Of a stretch of DNA of 64,000 bases, positions 35,275 through 43,260 are shown one piece after another. The stretch comes from CAYPGT01 sp964512985 (GTDB taxonomy: Bacteria; Cyanobacteriota; Vampirovibrionia; LMEP-6097). The notes under the pieces were generated by a model that saw only the letters and a program-made list of their open reading frames with translations, was not told the DNA's origin and did no database searches. The stretch lies in the NCBI GenBank assembly GCA_964512985.1, contig CAZELI010000003.1, forward strand, positions 1 to 64,000, read 5' to 3'. Made by a program: the position numbers and the translations under genes. Within the stretch, counting starts at the first letter, position 1. Each line of letters begins with the position of its first letter.

Positions 35275-35408
35275 TACCCGTCGCCGTCATCGCGAGGAGC
35301 GCGTAGCGCGACGTGGCGATCCACTCATAAGCGTGTATGATTAAGGCTTTAGAGTGGATTGCTTCGTCACTCACTTCGTTCGTTCCTCGCAATGACGGAT
35401 TACGGGTA
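35275..35408. repeat. Palindromic element, family with CGTCATCGCGAGGA ends
   Basis: A 134-bp imperfect palindrome. The outer arms are TACCCGT and ACGGGTA. The main arms CGTCATCGCGAGGA and TCCTCGCAATGACG pair with one mismatch. The inner arms are GCGATCCACT and AGTGGATTGC. The inner block GATCCACT resembles the element at 11867-11973, so the families may be related. It fills most of the 338-bp gap between the terminator and the next gene. Confidence 0.82.
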
Positions 35409-35513
35409 CTGGTTTATTAAAAATCTTTTTTGCAGATTACTAAATCTTAATTTCACTCTGTTATCCTGAATCTAATTCAAAGTTAGTTTGAAGTTTCGAT
35501 AGGGGATTTTTCG

Positions 35514-35771
35514 TTGGTTAATCAAGTAAACAATAATCGTAGTGCTAGCTATTTAAATGGTTTTAATGGCTACAATAGTCTTAAGAACGCAGGCAAATTA
35601 AATCAAGATGATAGTTCTTCTTCTGATTCGTCTGGCTCCAGAGTTGATAATGCTAAGAGCAATGTAGCTGCGCTCAAAGAGAGCATTCAAGGTTCTAGAG
35701 ACCTTATGGGAGCTAATAGAGGCAATGATGTGACTCATAACTTTGATGATTTTGAGACAAGTTTTTTATAA
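35514..35771 (+). CDS. Small Asn/Ser-rich protein, unknown
   Basis: An 85-residue protein, very polar, beginning MVNQVNNNRSASYLNGFNGY. It has a Ser/Asp run and a helix with SRVDNAKSNVAALKESIQGS. That helix resembles the N-terminal helix of the FW-module proteins (SQARTDVQRLQ), so this may be a truncated or minimal relative. The start is TTG, chosen because AGGGG lies 8 nt upstream. It has no membrane or signal segment. It lies 53 bp from the gene at 35825 on the same strand. Confidence 0.5.
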   Translation: MVNQVNNNRSASYLNGFNGYNSLKNAGKLNQDDSSSSDSSGSRVDNAKSNVAALKESIQGSRDLMGANRGNDVTHNFDDFETSFL

Positions 35772-35824
35772 AAAACGACTTCGTGTTTAACCTAAGCATA
35801 ATGATTTTCTTTTACAACTAGTAT

Positions 35825-36793
35825 ATGTCAGACATCGGTGGACAAGCAGGTGGTTTCAATACCCCTTATACCCCAACCAGGGATACGAGAGTAGCTCAAG
35901 ATCAGGCTACTATTCGTCAAGTTACTCCTAAGGTTGAAGTTCAGTCAGAGACACAGGTTCAAGCTCCAGAAGCTGAACAACAAGAAATAGTTAATGTAGT
36001 TTTACAACGTAGATTAGATGCCCAAGAAATCCATAAACGAGTAGGAGAGGATAGAGCTAAGCAAGCAGATTCTTTTACGCGTAGTGGTGAAGATACTGGT
36101 GCTGCTAGAGCTGATCATATCTCTAAGTTTGCAGGGCAAGTTTCTGATCAGACTCAAAGAGAACAGCTTAATAGACAAAGATTAGCACAGAACCTAAACA
36201 ACGCCCAGCTTGGACAGAAGGCTGGTGGTGCGAAATTAAATATTGCAGATGACCAAAACTTAGCATCGCAAGTGTCACAGTCTGCTGAAGATATAGATCC
36301 AGATCGTCAAGCTAAAAAAGAACTGAATGCTAAATTAAAGAAAATTCAAGAGCGTGGTGGATCTAAAGGTAAGGATTTTGCTAGATTTGTCGAAAGTCAA
36401 GCTAATGAGAAAGGATTAGTTTCAGATAGTATTAATGAGCTAGTTAATGGCTTCTTAGAAACTTTAAGAGGTGATGGTCAAACACCTGCTGAAATGATTA
36501 CCGCTGGTGATGAACCGTTGCACGCTATTAGAGATAAAGTAGATCCTCGTAACACAGAAGAGATGCAAGCAATGCGTAGTAGTCTTGCTAACTCTATCGC
36601 TACGTCTGCAGCTGAACGCGCAGAATTATTTGCTATTCGTAATTTAAATAAAAGTACAGAGAAGATCGCTCCTCCTAAACCAGAGATGGAAATTCTTAAG
36701 CTTTCTAAGCATGAACAAGCGATTAGATTTATTTCTTCAATTAATTTAGGTGCTGCAAGTACTCCTTGGGATGGCAGATTTGCCATGGCTTAG
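35825..36793 (+). CDS. Hypothetical Gln/Ala-rich helical protein
   Basis: Unknown function, 322 residues. The first 60 residues are polar and disordered (MSDIGGQAGGFNTPYTP). Helical charged segments follow, and then a more compact C-terminal part with EMITAGDEPLHAIRDKVDPR and a closing AIRFISSINLGAA. No signal peptide or TM helix. The layout of disordered N-terminus and helical bundle would be compatible with a type III-type export substrate or a needle/rod/gatekeeper-like protein, but no motif proves it. The next gene, also coiled-coil, follows after 79 bp. Confidence 0.55.
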   Translation: MSDIGGQAGGFNTPYTPTRDTRVAQDQATIRQVTPKVEVQSETQVQAPEAEQQEIVNVVLQRRLDAQEIHKRVGEDRAKQADSFTRSGEDTGAARADHISKFAGQVSDQTQREQLNRQRLAQNLNNAQLGQKAGGAKLNIADDQNLASQVSQSAEDIDPDRQAKKELNAKLKKIQERGGSKGKDFARFVESQANEKGLVSDSINELVNGFLETLRGDGQTPAEMITAGDEPLHAIRDKVDPRNTEEMQAMRSSLANSIATSAAERAELFAIRNLNKSTEKIAPPKPEMEILKLSKHEQAIRFISSINLGAASTPWDGRFAMA

Positions 36794-36872
36794 AATATAT
36801 TTAAAATGCAGGGTATGATATTTATTAGGAGCTTTAATTAGCTTCTTTTTGTGTTTTATAAAATATTTATTC

Positions 36873-37535
36873 ATGCCTGAAGAGCCTAAAAAAACAACCA
36901 AGGAACTTAAAGCTGAGCAAGAATTAGTAATGGCCAAGGCTGCTATTAAAGTTGCTGTTATGTCATTTGGTAAGGCTACAAGAGCTGAGATTCCTGAAGA
37001 GTTGCAAGAGTTTTGGAGTGGACTTTCGGTTACTGAATGGCAGGCACATCTTAAGCTTTTTGGGGCAGAGTTAAGAAAGATCAAGAAAGTAGCTGTTAAA
37101 AAAATTCTTTTCGATATTGATAATTATATAAAAGACTGTAAGAAATTAATGCCAGATTTTAAACGTTCTAAAGAAGAGTTGCTCTTGATGATTGCTATTG
37201 GGCAAATAGACCCACGCGAGTTAGTAGATACTCTATCGGGTTTGCCAACGAATAAAGAAAAACTTGACAGGCAAATCCATAAACAAATTAAAGAATTAGA
37301 TTGGCAAGATGATCTAGCTCTGACTCAGCTCGATGAATTAACGAAGGAGCTTGACACGGATAGGATTAAAAAAGCCGATATAGAAAGAATAGAAAAAGAA
37401 ATCCAGGCTATTGAGCATGAAATTCAATCTCGGAAATCTAAGCGTGATGAGCTTGCTATCAAGCTAGTGGAATGGAAGGCTAGGGGTAATATGGATATCG
37501 CTAGCGCTGACGGAAAGTTTAGGCTTGATGCTTAG
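36873..37535 (+). CDS. Hypothetical coiled-coil protein
   Basis: Unknown, 220 residues from MPEEPKKTTKELKAEQE. Eight further codons are open upstream, but they are hydrophobic and read like promoter DNA; TATAAA lies about 10 nt before the chosen ATG. It has a globular first part (EELQEFWSGLSVTEWQAHLKLFGAEL) and a long C-terminal coiled coil with an EIQAIEHEIQSRKSKRDEL core. It overlaps the convergent dehydrogenase by 72 bp, so both C-termini share the same DNA, which is rare at this length. Confidence 0.55.
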   Translation: MPEEPKKTTKELKAEQELVMAKAAIKVAVMSFGKATRAEIPEELQEFWSGLSVTEWQAHLKLFGAELRKIKKVAVKKILFDIDNYIKDCKKLMPDFKRSKEELLLMIAIGQIDPRELVDTLSGLPTNKEKLDRQIHKQIKELDWQDDLALTQLDELTKELDTDRIKKADIERIEKEIQAIEHEIQSRKSKRDELAIKLVEWKARGNMDIASADGKFRLDA

Positions 37536-38555
37536 GTTACTGCTTATCAATACCTTCATTGCCTCTCCGCTGATCATCATCTCTAGAGCTTTCTCCAAGT
37601 CGGAGAGTGGTAGCTCATGGCTTATTAAATCACTCATGTCGATTTGTTTACTTGTAAGTAAATATAAGGCTTCTTGAACATATTTAGGACTATGGTGAAA
37701 GGTGCCTACTAACTTGGTTTGAGAATAGTGCATTTGATAAGTGTCTAGTTCAATAATCGTTCCCTTAGGACAGCCACCAAAGAAATTCACTGTACCTCCA
37801 GGGCGCACTAGAGATAAGGCTTCGGTCCAAGCTTCGGGTTTACCTACTGCTTCTATAACACGATCTGCACCATATGGTAGCCCTATTGCTGTTAATTCAC
37901 GACTTGTAGGATTCAAACTATTCATCACATGATCTGCACCATTAACTTGAGCTAGTGTTAATTTACTTTGGGACCTACCAATAGCAATTACTGTCGCATC
38001 GGGAACTAGTCTCTTGCAGAGCTTGATCAAGCATTGTCCGATAGCACCGAGCCCATAGATTATTACGCTGTTACCAGGATTAATTTCGGTTTTATAGAAG
38101 CCATGTAGAGAGACAGCTAGTGTCTGTAATGCTGCTGCATTCTTATAATCTAGAGAGTCAGGAATTTTATATAAATTATGTTTGGCAATATTTACGGGGA
38201 TCTTTATATACTCTGCAAAGGAACCGTTTAAGAATTCTAGATTCTGGCAGAGTTCATATTCGTGTTTCTTACAGAAGAAGCATTCATAGCAAGGTGCAGT
38301 ATTAGCAGCGACTACTCTCTCTCCTACTTGGAACTCAGCTAATCTGCTCTCAGCCACTGTTCCAGAGAACTCATAACCAAAAGCCGACGGGGTCTCCTTA
38401 ATAATACGAGGATGCCCGCGCAGATAAGTCTTAGTATCTGTACCACCAGTCAGCGCAGCTTCTACTTTAACCAGCACTTCGCCAGCCTCTAACTTAGGTG
38501 TGGGAATTTCTTCTAGCCTAATATCATGCGGTCCATAGTAAAGGAAAGCTTTCAT
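37464..38555 (-). CDS. Medium-chain dehydrogenase without canonical catalytic zinc ligands
   Basis: The 363-residue protein has the MDR layout: a GroES-like N-terminal domain and a Rossmann domain with GLGAIGQ. The structural zinc cysteines are intact (89, 92, 95 and 103). The catalytic ligands are not: the usual Cys-Gly-x-Asp is GGTD (Gly at 37) and the usual Gly-His-Glu is GYE (Tyr at 61). The enzyme therefore probably lacks catalytic zinc and may use a different mechanism or substrate than alcohol or sorbitol dehydrogenases. The C-terminal 24 residues lie in DNA shared with the convergent gene at 36873-37535. Confidence 0.85.
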   Translation of the reverse strand: MKAFLYYGPHDIRLEEIPTPKLEAGEVLVKVEAALTGGTDTKTYLRGHPRIIKETPSAFGYEFSGTVAESRLAEFQVGERVVAANTAPCYECFFCKKHEYELCQNLEFLNGSFAEYIKIPVNIAKHNLYKIPDSLDYKNAAALQTLAVSLHGFYKTEINPGNSVIIYGLGAIGQCLIKLCKRLVPDATVIAIGRSQSKLTLAQVNGADHVMNSLNPTSRELTAIGLPYGADRVIEAVGKPEAWTEALSLVRPGGTVNFFGGCPKGTIIELDTYQMHYSQTKLVGTFHHSPKYVQEALYLLTSKQIDMSDLISHELPLSDLEKALEMMISGEAMKVLISSNLSIKPKLSVSASDIHITPSLPFH

Positions 38556-38718
38556 TCTATTAGTTTAGCAATTTCATTTTGGTCTTATGTAGTGCAGGCG
38601 TAATCATGATAATGTGTATTGCCAATAGATTCTTAAAGAAGGGAGAACCTTTTCCCCTCATAAGACGTCATTAAATAGGTTATTGTATAATTGGGACTGG
38701 GTGTTCCTTTAACATTAG

Positions 38719-40848
38719 ATGGGAAAAAATTCACAATACTTATTAGCGTTAGCCTTGCTAGGCCTTATAAATCAGCCTTGTTTGGCGGCTAAGGAGCCGT
38801 CTCCTGGTGAAGATTTTTTTATTGAGTATTCACAAGCTGTTAAAGAAGAGAAATTAGGTAATAACCTACAGGCTGTTAAGAAATATAAGGCGGCTAATGA
38901 TGTTAAAGGTAGGGATTTTGCGGCTTTGACCAAGTTAGGTCTTATGCATCTTTATTCTGATAGCTCAGGCGAGGTAAAGGACAAGAGCCTAGTATTAGCT
39001 ATTGATTATTTAACTAAAGCTCAAGCCTTAAGAACTGGTGATTCTATGATAAATCTACTTCTTGGTAGAGCTTATCAAGAGCAAGGTGATACTAATAACG
39101 CTATCAAGTACCTTGTTAAAGCTAGTACTATTGAGCCTAATAATGTTTTGATTAAGTCTAGTCTTGGTAGATTATATTTCGAGCAAAAAGATTTTAAGAA
39201 AGCCATCGAGATTTTTAATAAGATAGTTTTCTCTTATCCTGATAATTTAAGTGCAAGAAGCTATCTAGGTGCTTCTTTGCAGTCTACGGATAATTATTTA
39301 GCTGCAATCGAGCAGTATAACTATGTTTTAGAGTATCAACCTAATGCTTATAGCCTGCGTAAGAATCTTGGAGATTGTTGGTTAGCCTTAAAACAATACG
39401 ACAAGGCAATGGAAAGCTACGAAGGCGCTAAAAACATTGATCCTAAAGTTCCAAACATCTATGCTGATATCGCTTATGTAGCGAAGGAAGAAGGTGATCT
39501 CCCTACAGCTATCACTAATTTTCGTAAAGCCTTAGCTCTTAAGCCTGATGATAAATGGAAACGTTCTCTTGCTTACGCTTTATGGAATAATAAACAGATT
39601 CCAGAAGCAATAGTTGCTTTTAATGAAATACAAGAATATAGTGTTTCAGCTTACTTATATCAAGAACAAGGAGATGCTAGTAATGCTACAGCTAGTTACC
39701 AGAAAGCTATAGAAGCTAATCCTAAAGATACTAAGAGTAGATTTAACTTAGCGCATCTTTATTATGAGAATAGAGAGTTTGATAAAGCTAAAGCTGAATA
39801 TGAGAAGCTCTTAGAGCAAAAGCCCAATGACATAGAAGTAATCTTCTTGCTTGCAGTTCTAGAGCAAGAGAGAGGCAATATTAATGTAGCGATGAAGTAC
39901 TACGATAGTCTGCTCACTGATTATTTAGCAACTGATAAAGGTAAAGTATTAGATGATAGCGATAAACTAATTAAGAACAATATCTATTACAATCTAGGAT
40001 TGGCTTATAAGACTAACCAAGATTATCAGAAAGCAGAAGCGAATTTTGAAGAATTGCTCAAGAAAGAAACTAAATCTGATAAGTTTGAGAAGACTAGAGA
40101 TGTTTACAAGGAACTCAGCTTTATCAAGATTGCTCTTGGTAAAGATATTGAAGCAGAGAAGCTTATTAACAGCTGGCTTAAGGCTGACCCTACTAATGTG
40201 GAAGCAAGAAATTTATATGCTGATTTCTTAGTACATGTGTCTAAAGAGCGCAAAGCAATAGAGCAACTTAGGCTCGCTTCGGTATTAGATCAAACCGTGA
40301 AAACAAGATTAAAGCTTGCTAATTTATTACACTCGCAGAATAATTTATATGAAGCGTTAGCTGAATACCAATCAGTCTTGCAGATTGAGCCAGAGAACCT
40401 TAATGCGCTTTTAGGAGCAGCTAATAATTTTAAGACCCTGGGCTTTAAGGATGAAGCAGTGAATATTTATAAATCTGCAGCACAGAAACATCCTGATGAT
40501 GTTTTGGCTAATTTTAATTATGGTTTATTAATGCAAGAAGCTAATAATTTAGATGTGGCTAAAGCGCACTATGAGAAGGTTCTAGCAAAGAATCCTAATT
40601 TCTTGCAGACTTATTATGTATTAGGTTTAGTTTACTGGGATCAAGGACAAAAAGACAAGGCTAATGAACTTTGGAATAAATTCTTAACCCAATCATCTGA
40701 TGAAGCTCTTAAAACAGAAATCCGCAGAATCTTAGGTGCCACTAATGATGGCACCGATCCCAAGCCAGTGAAGATTGATCTAGTGACACCTAAATCTGTT
40801 GATCAGCTTACTATTCATAAGGAATACGCTGGACAAGAGAAAACGTGA
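38719..40848 (+). CDS. Exported tetratricopeptide-repeat protein
   Basis: The 709-residue protein has a Sec signal peptide (hydrophobic 7-22, cleavage near CLA-A). The remainder is filled by about 16 TPR units of 34 residues with the A/G-x-x-Y/L-x-x-x-G pattern (for instance AIKYLVKASTIEPNN and AIEQYNYVLEYQPNA). TPR superhelices bind peptides or partner proteins. A TATAAT box at 38686-38691 gives a leader of about 20 nt. The stop overlaps the tyrS start by 4 bp (GTGA). The role is unknown; a periplasmic assembly scaffold is plausible. Confidence 0.85.
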   Translation: MGKNSQYLLALALLGLINQPCLAAKEPSPGEDFFIEYSQAVKEEKLGNNLQAVKKYKAANDVKGRDFAALTKLGLMHLYSDSSGEVKDKSLVLAIDYLTKAQALRTGDSMINLLLGRAYQEQGDTNNAIKYLVKASTIEPNNVLIKSSLGRLYFEQKDFKKAIEIFNKIVFSYPDNLSARSYLGASLQSTDNYLAAIEQYNYVLEYQPNAYSLRKNLGDCWLALKQYDKAMESYEGAKNIDPKVPNIYADIAYVAKEEGDLPTAITNFRKALALKPDDKWKRSLAYALWNNKQIPEAIVAFNEIQEYSVSAYLYQEQGDASNATASYQKAIEANPKDTKSRFNLAHLYYENREFDKAKAEYEKLLEQKPNDIEVIFLLAVLEQERGNINVAMKYYDSLLTDYLATDKGKVLDDSDKLIKNNIYYNLGLAYKTNQDYQKAEANFEELLKKETKSDKFEKTRDVYKELSFIKIALGKDIEAEKLINSWLKADPTNVEARNLYADFLVHVSKERKAIEQLRLASVLDQTVKTRLKLANLLHSQNNLYEALAEYQSVLQIEPENLNALLGAANNFKTLGFKDEAVNIYKSAAQKHPDDVLANFNYGLLMQEANNLDVAKAHYEKVLAKNPNFLQTYYVLGLVYWDQGQKDKANELWNKFLTQSSDEALKTEIRRILGATNDGTDPKPVKIDLVTPKSVDQLTIHKEYAGQEKT

Positions 40849-42038
40849 GTATCGAACAATTAATGAGCGGCGTAATGGAGCTTAAACCTGGTGGGGTGAA
40901 GGCTCTGGAGGAGCTTCTTAAGGAAGCTGCTAAAGACAAACGTCAATTAAGAATTAAGCTTGGTATAGATCCTACTAGTAGTGATTTACATTTGGGGCAT
41001 ATGGTTTGTATTCAGAAGCTTAAACAATTCCAAGAAGCTGGGCATCTGCCAGTATTGCTTATAGGTGGCTATACAGCACAGATAGGTGATCCTTCGGGGC
41101 GTAATGAAATGCGTCCACCTCTTAGTGCTGCTGATGTACAGAAATATGCACAAACCTATCTAGAGCAGGTTGCTAGAGTTTTAGATCTAAGTAAAGTAGA
41201 AGTAGTAAATAATGCTGATTGGTTTAATAAGTTTACTATGGCTGATATGGTGAAGCTTGCTTCCAATATGACAGTAAATCAATTGATCGCGAAAGACGCT
41301 TTTGGTAAGCGTTTGGACGATGGGCAGCCGCTTTATACTCATGAGATATTTTATCCATTAATGCAGGGCTACGATAGTGTTGAGATTAAGGCAGATATAG
41401 AGCTTGGCGGTACAGATCAAATCTTTAATCTAATGAGCGGACGTGATTTACAGAAAGCTTACGGACAGAAACCGCAGCTCTGTATGACGATGCCGTTACT
41501 GATAGGTTTAGATGGCACTAAGAAGATGTCTAAAACTTCACAGAACTATATTGCTCTTAATGACACTGCTCAAGAGATGTTTGGTAAGACTATGAGTATT
41601 CCTGATGAACTGATTCTGGATTATTTCACTCTTGCTGCACGTGCTACTCCGGCGGAACTTCAACAAATTAAATCCCGATTAGCATCAGGAGAGAATCCTC
41701 GTAATATTAAAGATGAACTTGCACAGAAGATAGTCACCATCTATTATTCGGGCGCTGAAGCTAGTGTGGCTTCAGAGAACTTCACTAAACAGTTCAAACA
41801 AAAAGAAATCCCTGATGATATCCCGGATTATAAACTTAACGGTGGTAGTAAACAACTTGCTGATGTTTTAGTAGCTGCTGGGCTCTGTGAAACTAAGGGT
41901 GAAGCTAAGCGTTTAATACAAGGTGGCGGTGTGAAACTGAATGGGGAGAAGCTCTCAGACCCGCTTCAAGAGTTGATTATAAATGAACCTAAGGTTTTGC
42001 AAGCTGGTAAGAGGAAGTTTGTTAGGTTAGTTGGGTAA
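40845..42038 (+). CDS. tyrS: Tyrosyl-tRNA synthetase
   Basis: A class I synthetase charging tRNA-Tyr. The 397-residue protein has HLGH (49-52) and KMSK (227-230). The tyrosine pocket region carries GGYTAQIGDPSGR, and a C-terminal S4 RNA-binding domain ends with KRLIQGGGVKLNGEKL. The KMSKT form and overall length fit the TyrZ-like bacterial subgroup. The start is GTG, overlapping the TPR gene stop by 4 bp, which implies coupling. Confidence 0.95.
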   Translation: MSIEQLMSGVMELKPGGVKALEELLKEAAKDKRQLRIKLGIDPTSSDLHLGHMVCIQKLKQFQEAGHLPVLLIGGYTAQIGDPSGRNEMRPPLSAADVQKYAQTYLEQVARVLDLSKVEVVNNADWFNKFTMADMVKLASNMTVNQLIAKDAFGKRLDDGQPLYTHEIFYPLMQGYDSVEIKADIELGGTDQIFNLMSGRDLQKAYGQKPQLCMTMPLLIGLDGTKKMSKTSQNYIALNDTAQEMFGKTMSIPDELILDYFTLAARATPAELQQIKSRLASGENPRNIKDELAQKIVTIYYSGAEASVASENFTKQFKQKEIPDDIPDYKLNGGSKQLADVLVAAGLCETKGEAKRLIQGGGVKLNGEKLSDPLQELIINEPKVLQAGKRKFVRLVG

Positions 42039-42040
42039 AC

Positions 42041-42625
42041 TTATATTTCTACTTCTCGTCGGATGTCATTTACTACTTTACTTCGCATCTTATGAGTGCT
42101 TTCTAAACCTCTTATTAAAGACATCTCACGGCTTAAAATTTGTTTCCTTCTTCCTTCCATTGTCTGGTCTGCTTGTGTTGCAATACCTTTGCCGCAAGTT
42201 TCTGGCATTCGACCTTTGTCCACCAAGGCTTTTCGTAAGGCAGACTCTTTAGCAAAACCAAACATATCTCCATATAAATCGAGCCATAAATTTAAGGTTC
42301 TTTTACCAAGATTATCCGGGAAAGTCCACGCTGGCGCTACTCTTAATTTATATATTGCATTGGATAGCTCCTTTAAATCATCCTCAGATAAAACTTCTGA
42401 CTTCTTGAGCATATTTAAGAAATCACTTTCATTTATTTGTGCAGTCTTTTTCTTGTTGCTACTTAGTTGTCTTAATGCTTCCCTTGCTTCCTCGGTAAAA
42501 AGAGCTATTTCATCCCGTTGTGGCCATCTATGAACTCTTTTCATAAGAGCTTTGAGGTCTGCTACAGCTTTTGTAACATGCGCAGGAACTCCTCTTGAAA
42601 CGATAGCGGTAGACGTAACTTTCAT
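42041..42625 (-). CDS. Hypothetical protein
   Basis: Unknown, 194 residues, helical and basic, with no signal peptide or TM segment. Features include HRWPQRDEIALFTEEAREALRQL and AWTFPDNLGKRTLNLWLDLYG. It ends 2 bp from the convergent tyrS stop. It has no recognised family. A TATGAT box about 12 nt before the ATG supports the start at 42625. Confidence 0.5.
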   Translation of the reverse strand: MKVTSTAIVSRGVPAHVTKAVADLKALMKRVHRWPQRDEIALFTEEAREALRQLSSNKKKTAQINESDFLNMLKKSEVLSEDDLKELSNAIYKLRVAPAWTFPDNLGKRTLNLWLDLYGDMFGFAKESALRKALVDKGRMPETCGKGIATQADQTMEGRRKQILSREMSLIRGLESTHKMRSKVVNDIRREVEI

Positions 42626-42767
42626 ATGGGGGATCTTATCATAGGTTAGATAATAAAATCAAGTGGATTTACAATAGATTACATAACCATCTATTAATCT
42701 ATTCTGGTATAATTATAATGTAACGTAAAGTTACAAACTGTAACAAATTGTAATAGTTAGTAAAATC

Positions 42768-43031
42768 ATGACTGCACAGAAAAGAATTAATTTAAGTTTT
42801 AATGAAGATGAGTTTAATCTGATTCAAAAGATCGCTGTGAATACTAATCGTAAGGTAGCTAATCTAGTAAAAACTTGGACATTAGAGAAACTATCTAAGA
42901 CTAAAGATTTTCAATACGATGAAGAAGAAAGAGAAATCTTAGCTAATACTCAATTAACTACTAGATTAAAAAGTGCAGCTAAGAGAGCTAAGTCTGGACA
43001 AGCTATTAAGAAATCGAAATATGTAAATTAA
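42768..43031 (+). CDS. Ribbon-helix-helix-like small protein (orphan antitoxin-like)
   Basis: The 87-residue protein opens with KRINLSFNEDEFNLIQKIAVNTNRKVANLVKTWTLEKL. This is a beta-strand followed by two helices, as in CopG/RHH DNA-binding domains that act as antitoxins or plasmid copy regulators. The tail is basic. No toxin gene is adjacent; the 229 bp downstream hold only palindromic repeats. TATAAT at about 42715 gives a leader of about 45 nt. Confidence 0.6.
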   Translation: MTAQKRINLSFNEDEFNLIQKIAVNTNRKVANLVKTWTLEKLSKTKDFQYDEEEREILANTQLTTRLKSAAKRAKSGQAIKKSKYVN

Positions 43032-43139
43032 CAATCTTTCTTTGCGCAAAACTGTATAAAATAGGGTGCTTTGCGCAAAGATAGCTGTATGAACAATCTT
43101 TGCGCAAAACTATGTAAAATAAGGTGTAATGCGCAAACT
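43030..43139. repeat. Tandem direct repeat with TTTGCGCAAA palindromes
   Basis: Two similar units of about 50 bp (43030-43080 and 43092-43139) share AACAATCTTT, TTTGCGCAAAACT, TAAAAT and GGTG segments. Three perfect TTTGCGCAAA palindromes occur at 43041, 43070 and 43099, with a degenerate fourth near 43129. They lie between the RHH-like gene and the ethylene-receptor-like kinase, so they may be binding sites for the RHH protein, or remnants of a mobile element. Confidence 0.7.
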
Positions 43140-43260
43140 CAATCATTGCAAGATAGTGGTTATTTTCATCAATATCTAGATTTGGAAGGGATTTTTAGCT
43201 AAACTTTTATAAATTATTGAGATAGAATACTAATAAGCGAAAATAACTAGGTGATATTAG

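Noticed and set aside
35275..35408. Insertion sequence or MITE with transposase
   Set aside because: No open frame, no obvious target-site duplication; nested palindrome structure fits REP/RPE-type elements better.
42041..43031. The hypothetical gene 42041-42625 as toxin for the RHH-like antitoxin 42768-43031
   Set aside because: They are divergent, 142 bp apart, and the 194-residue protein shows no toxin-like motif.
43030..43139. CRISPR-like repeats
   Set aside because: Only two imperfect units, and the spacer-like parts are themselves repeated; there are no cas genes.
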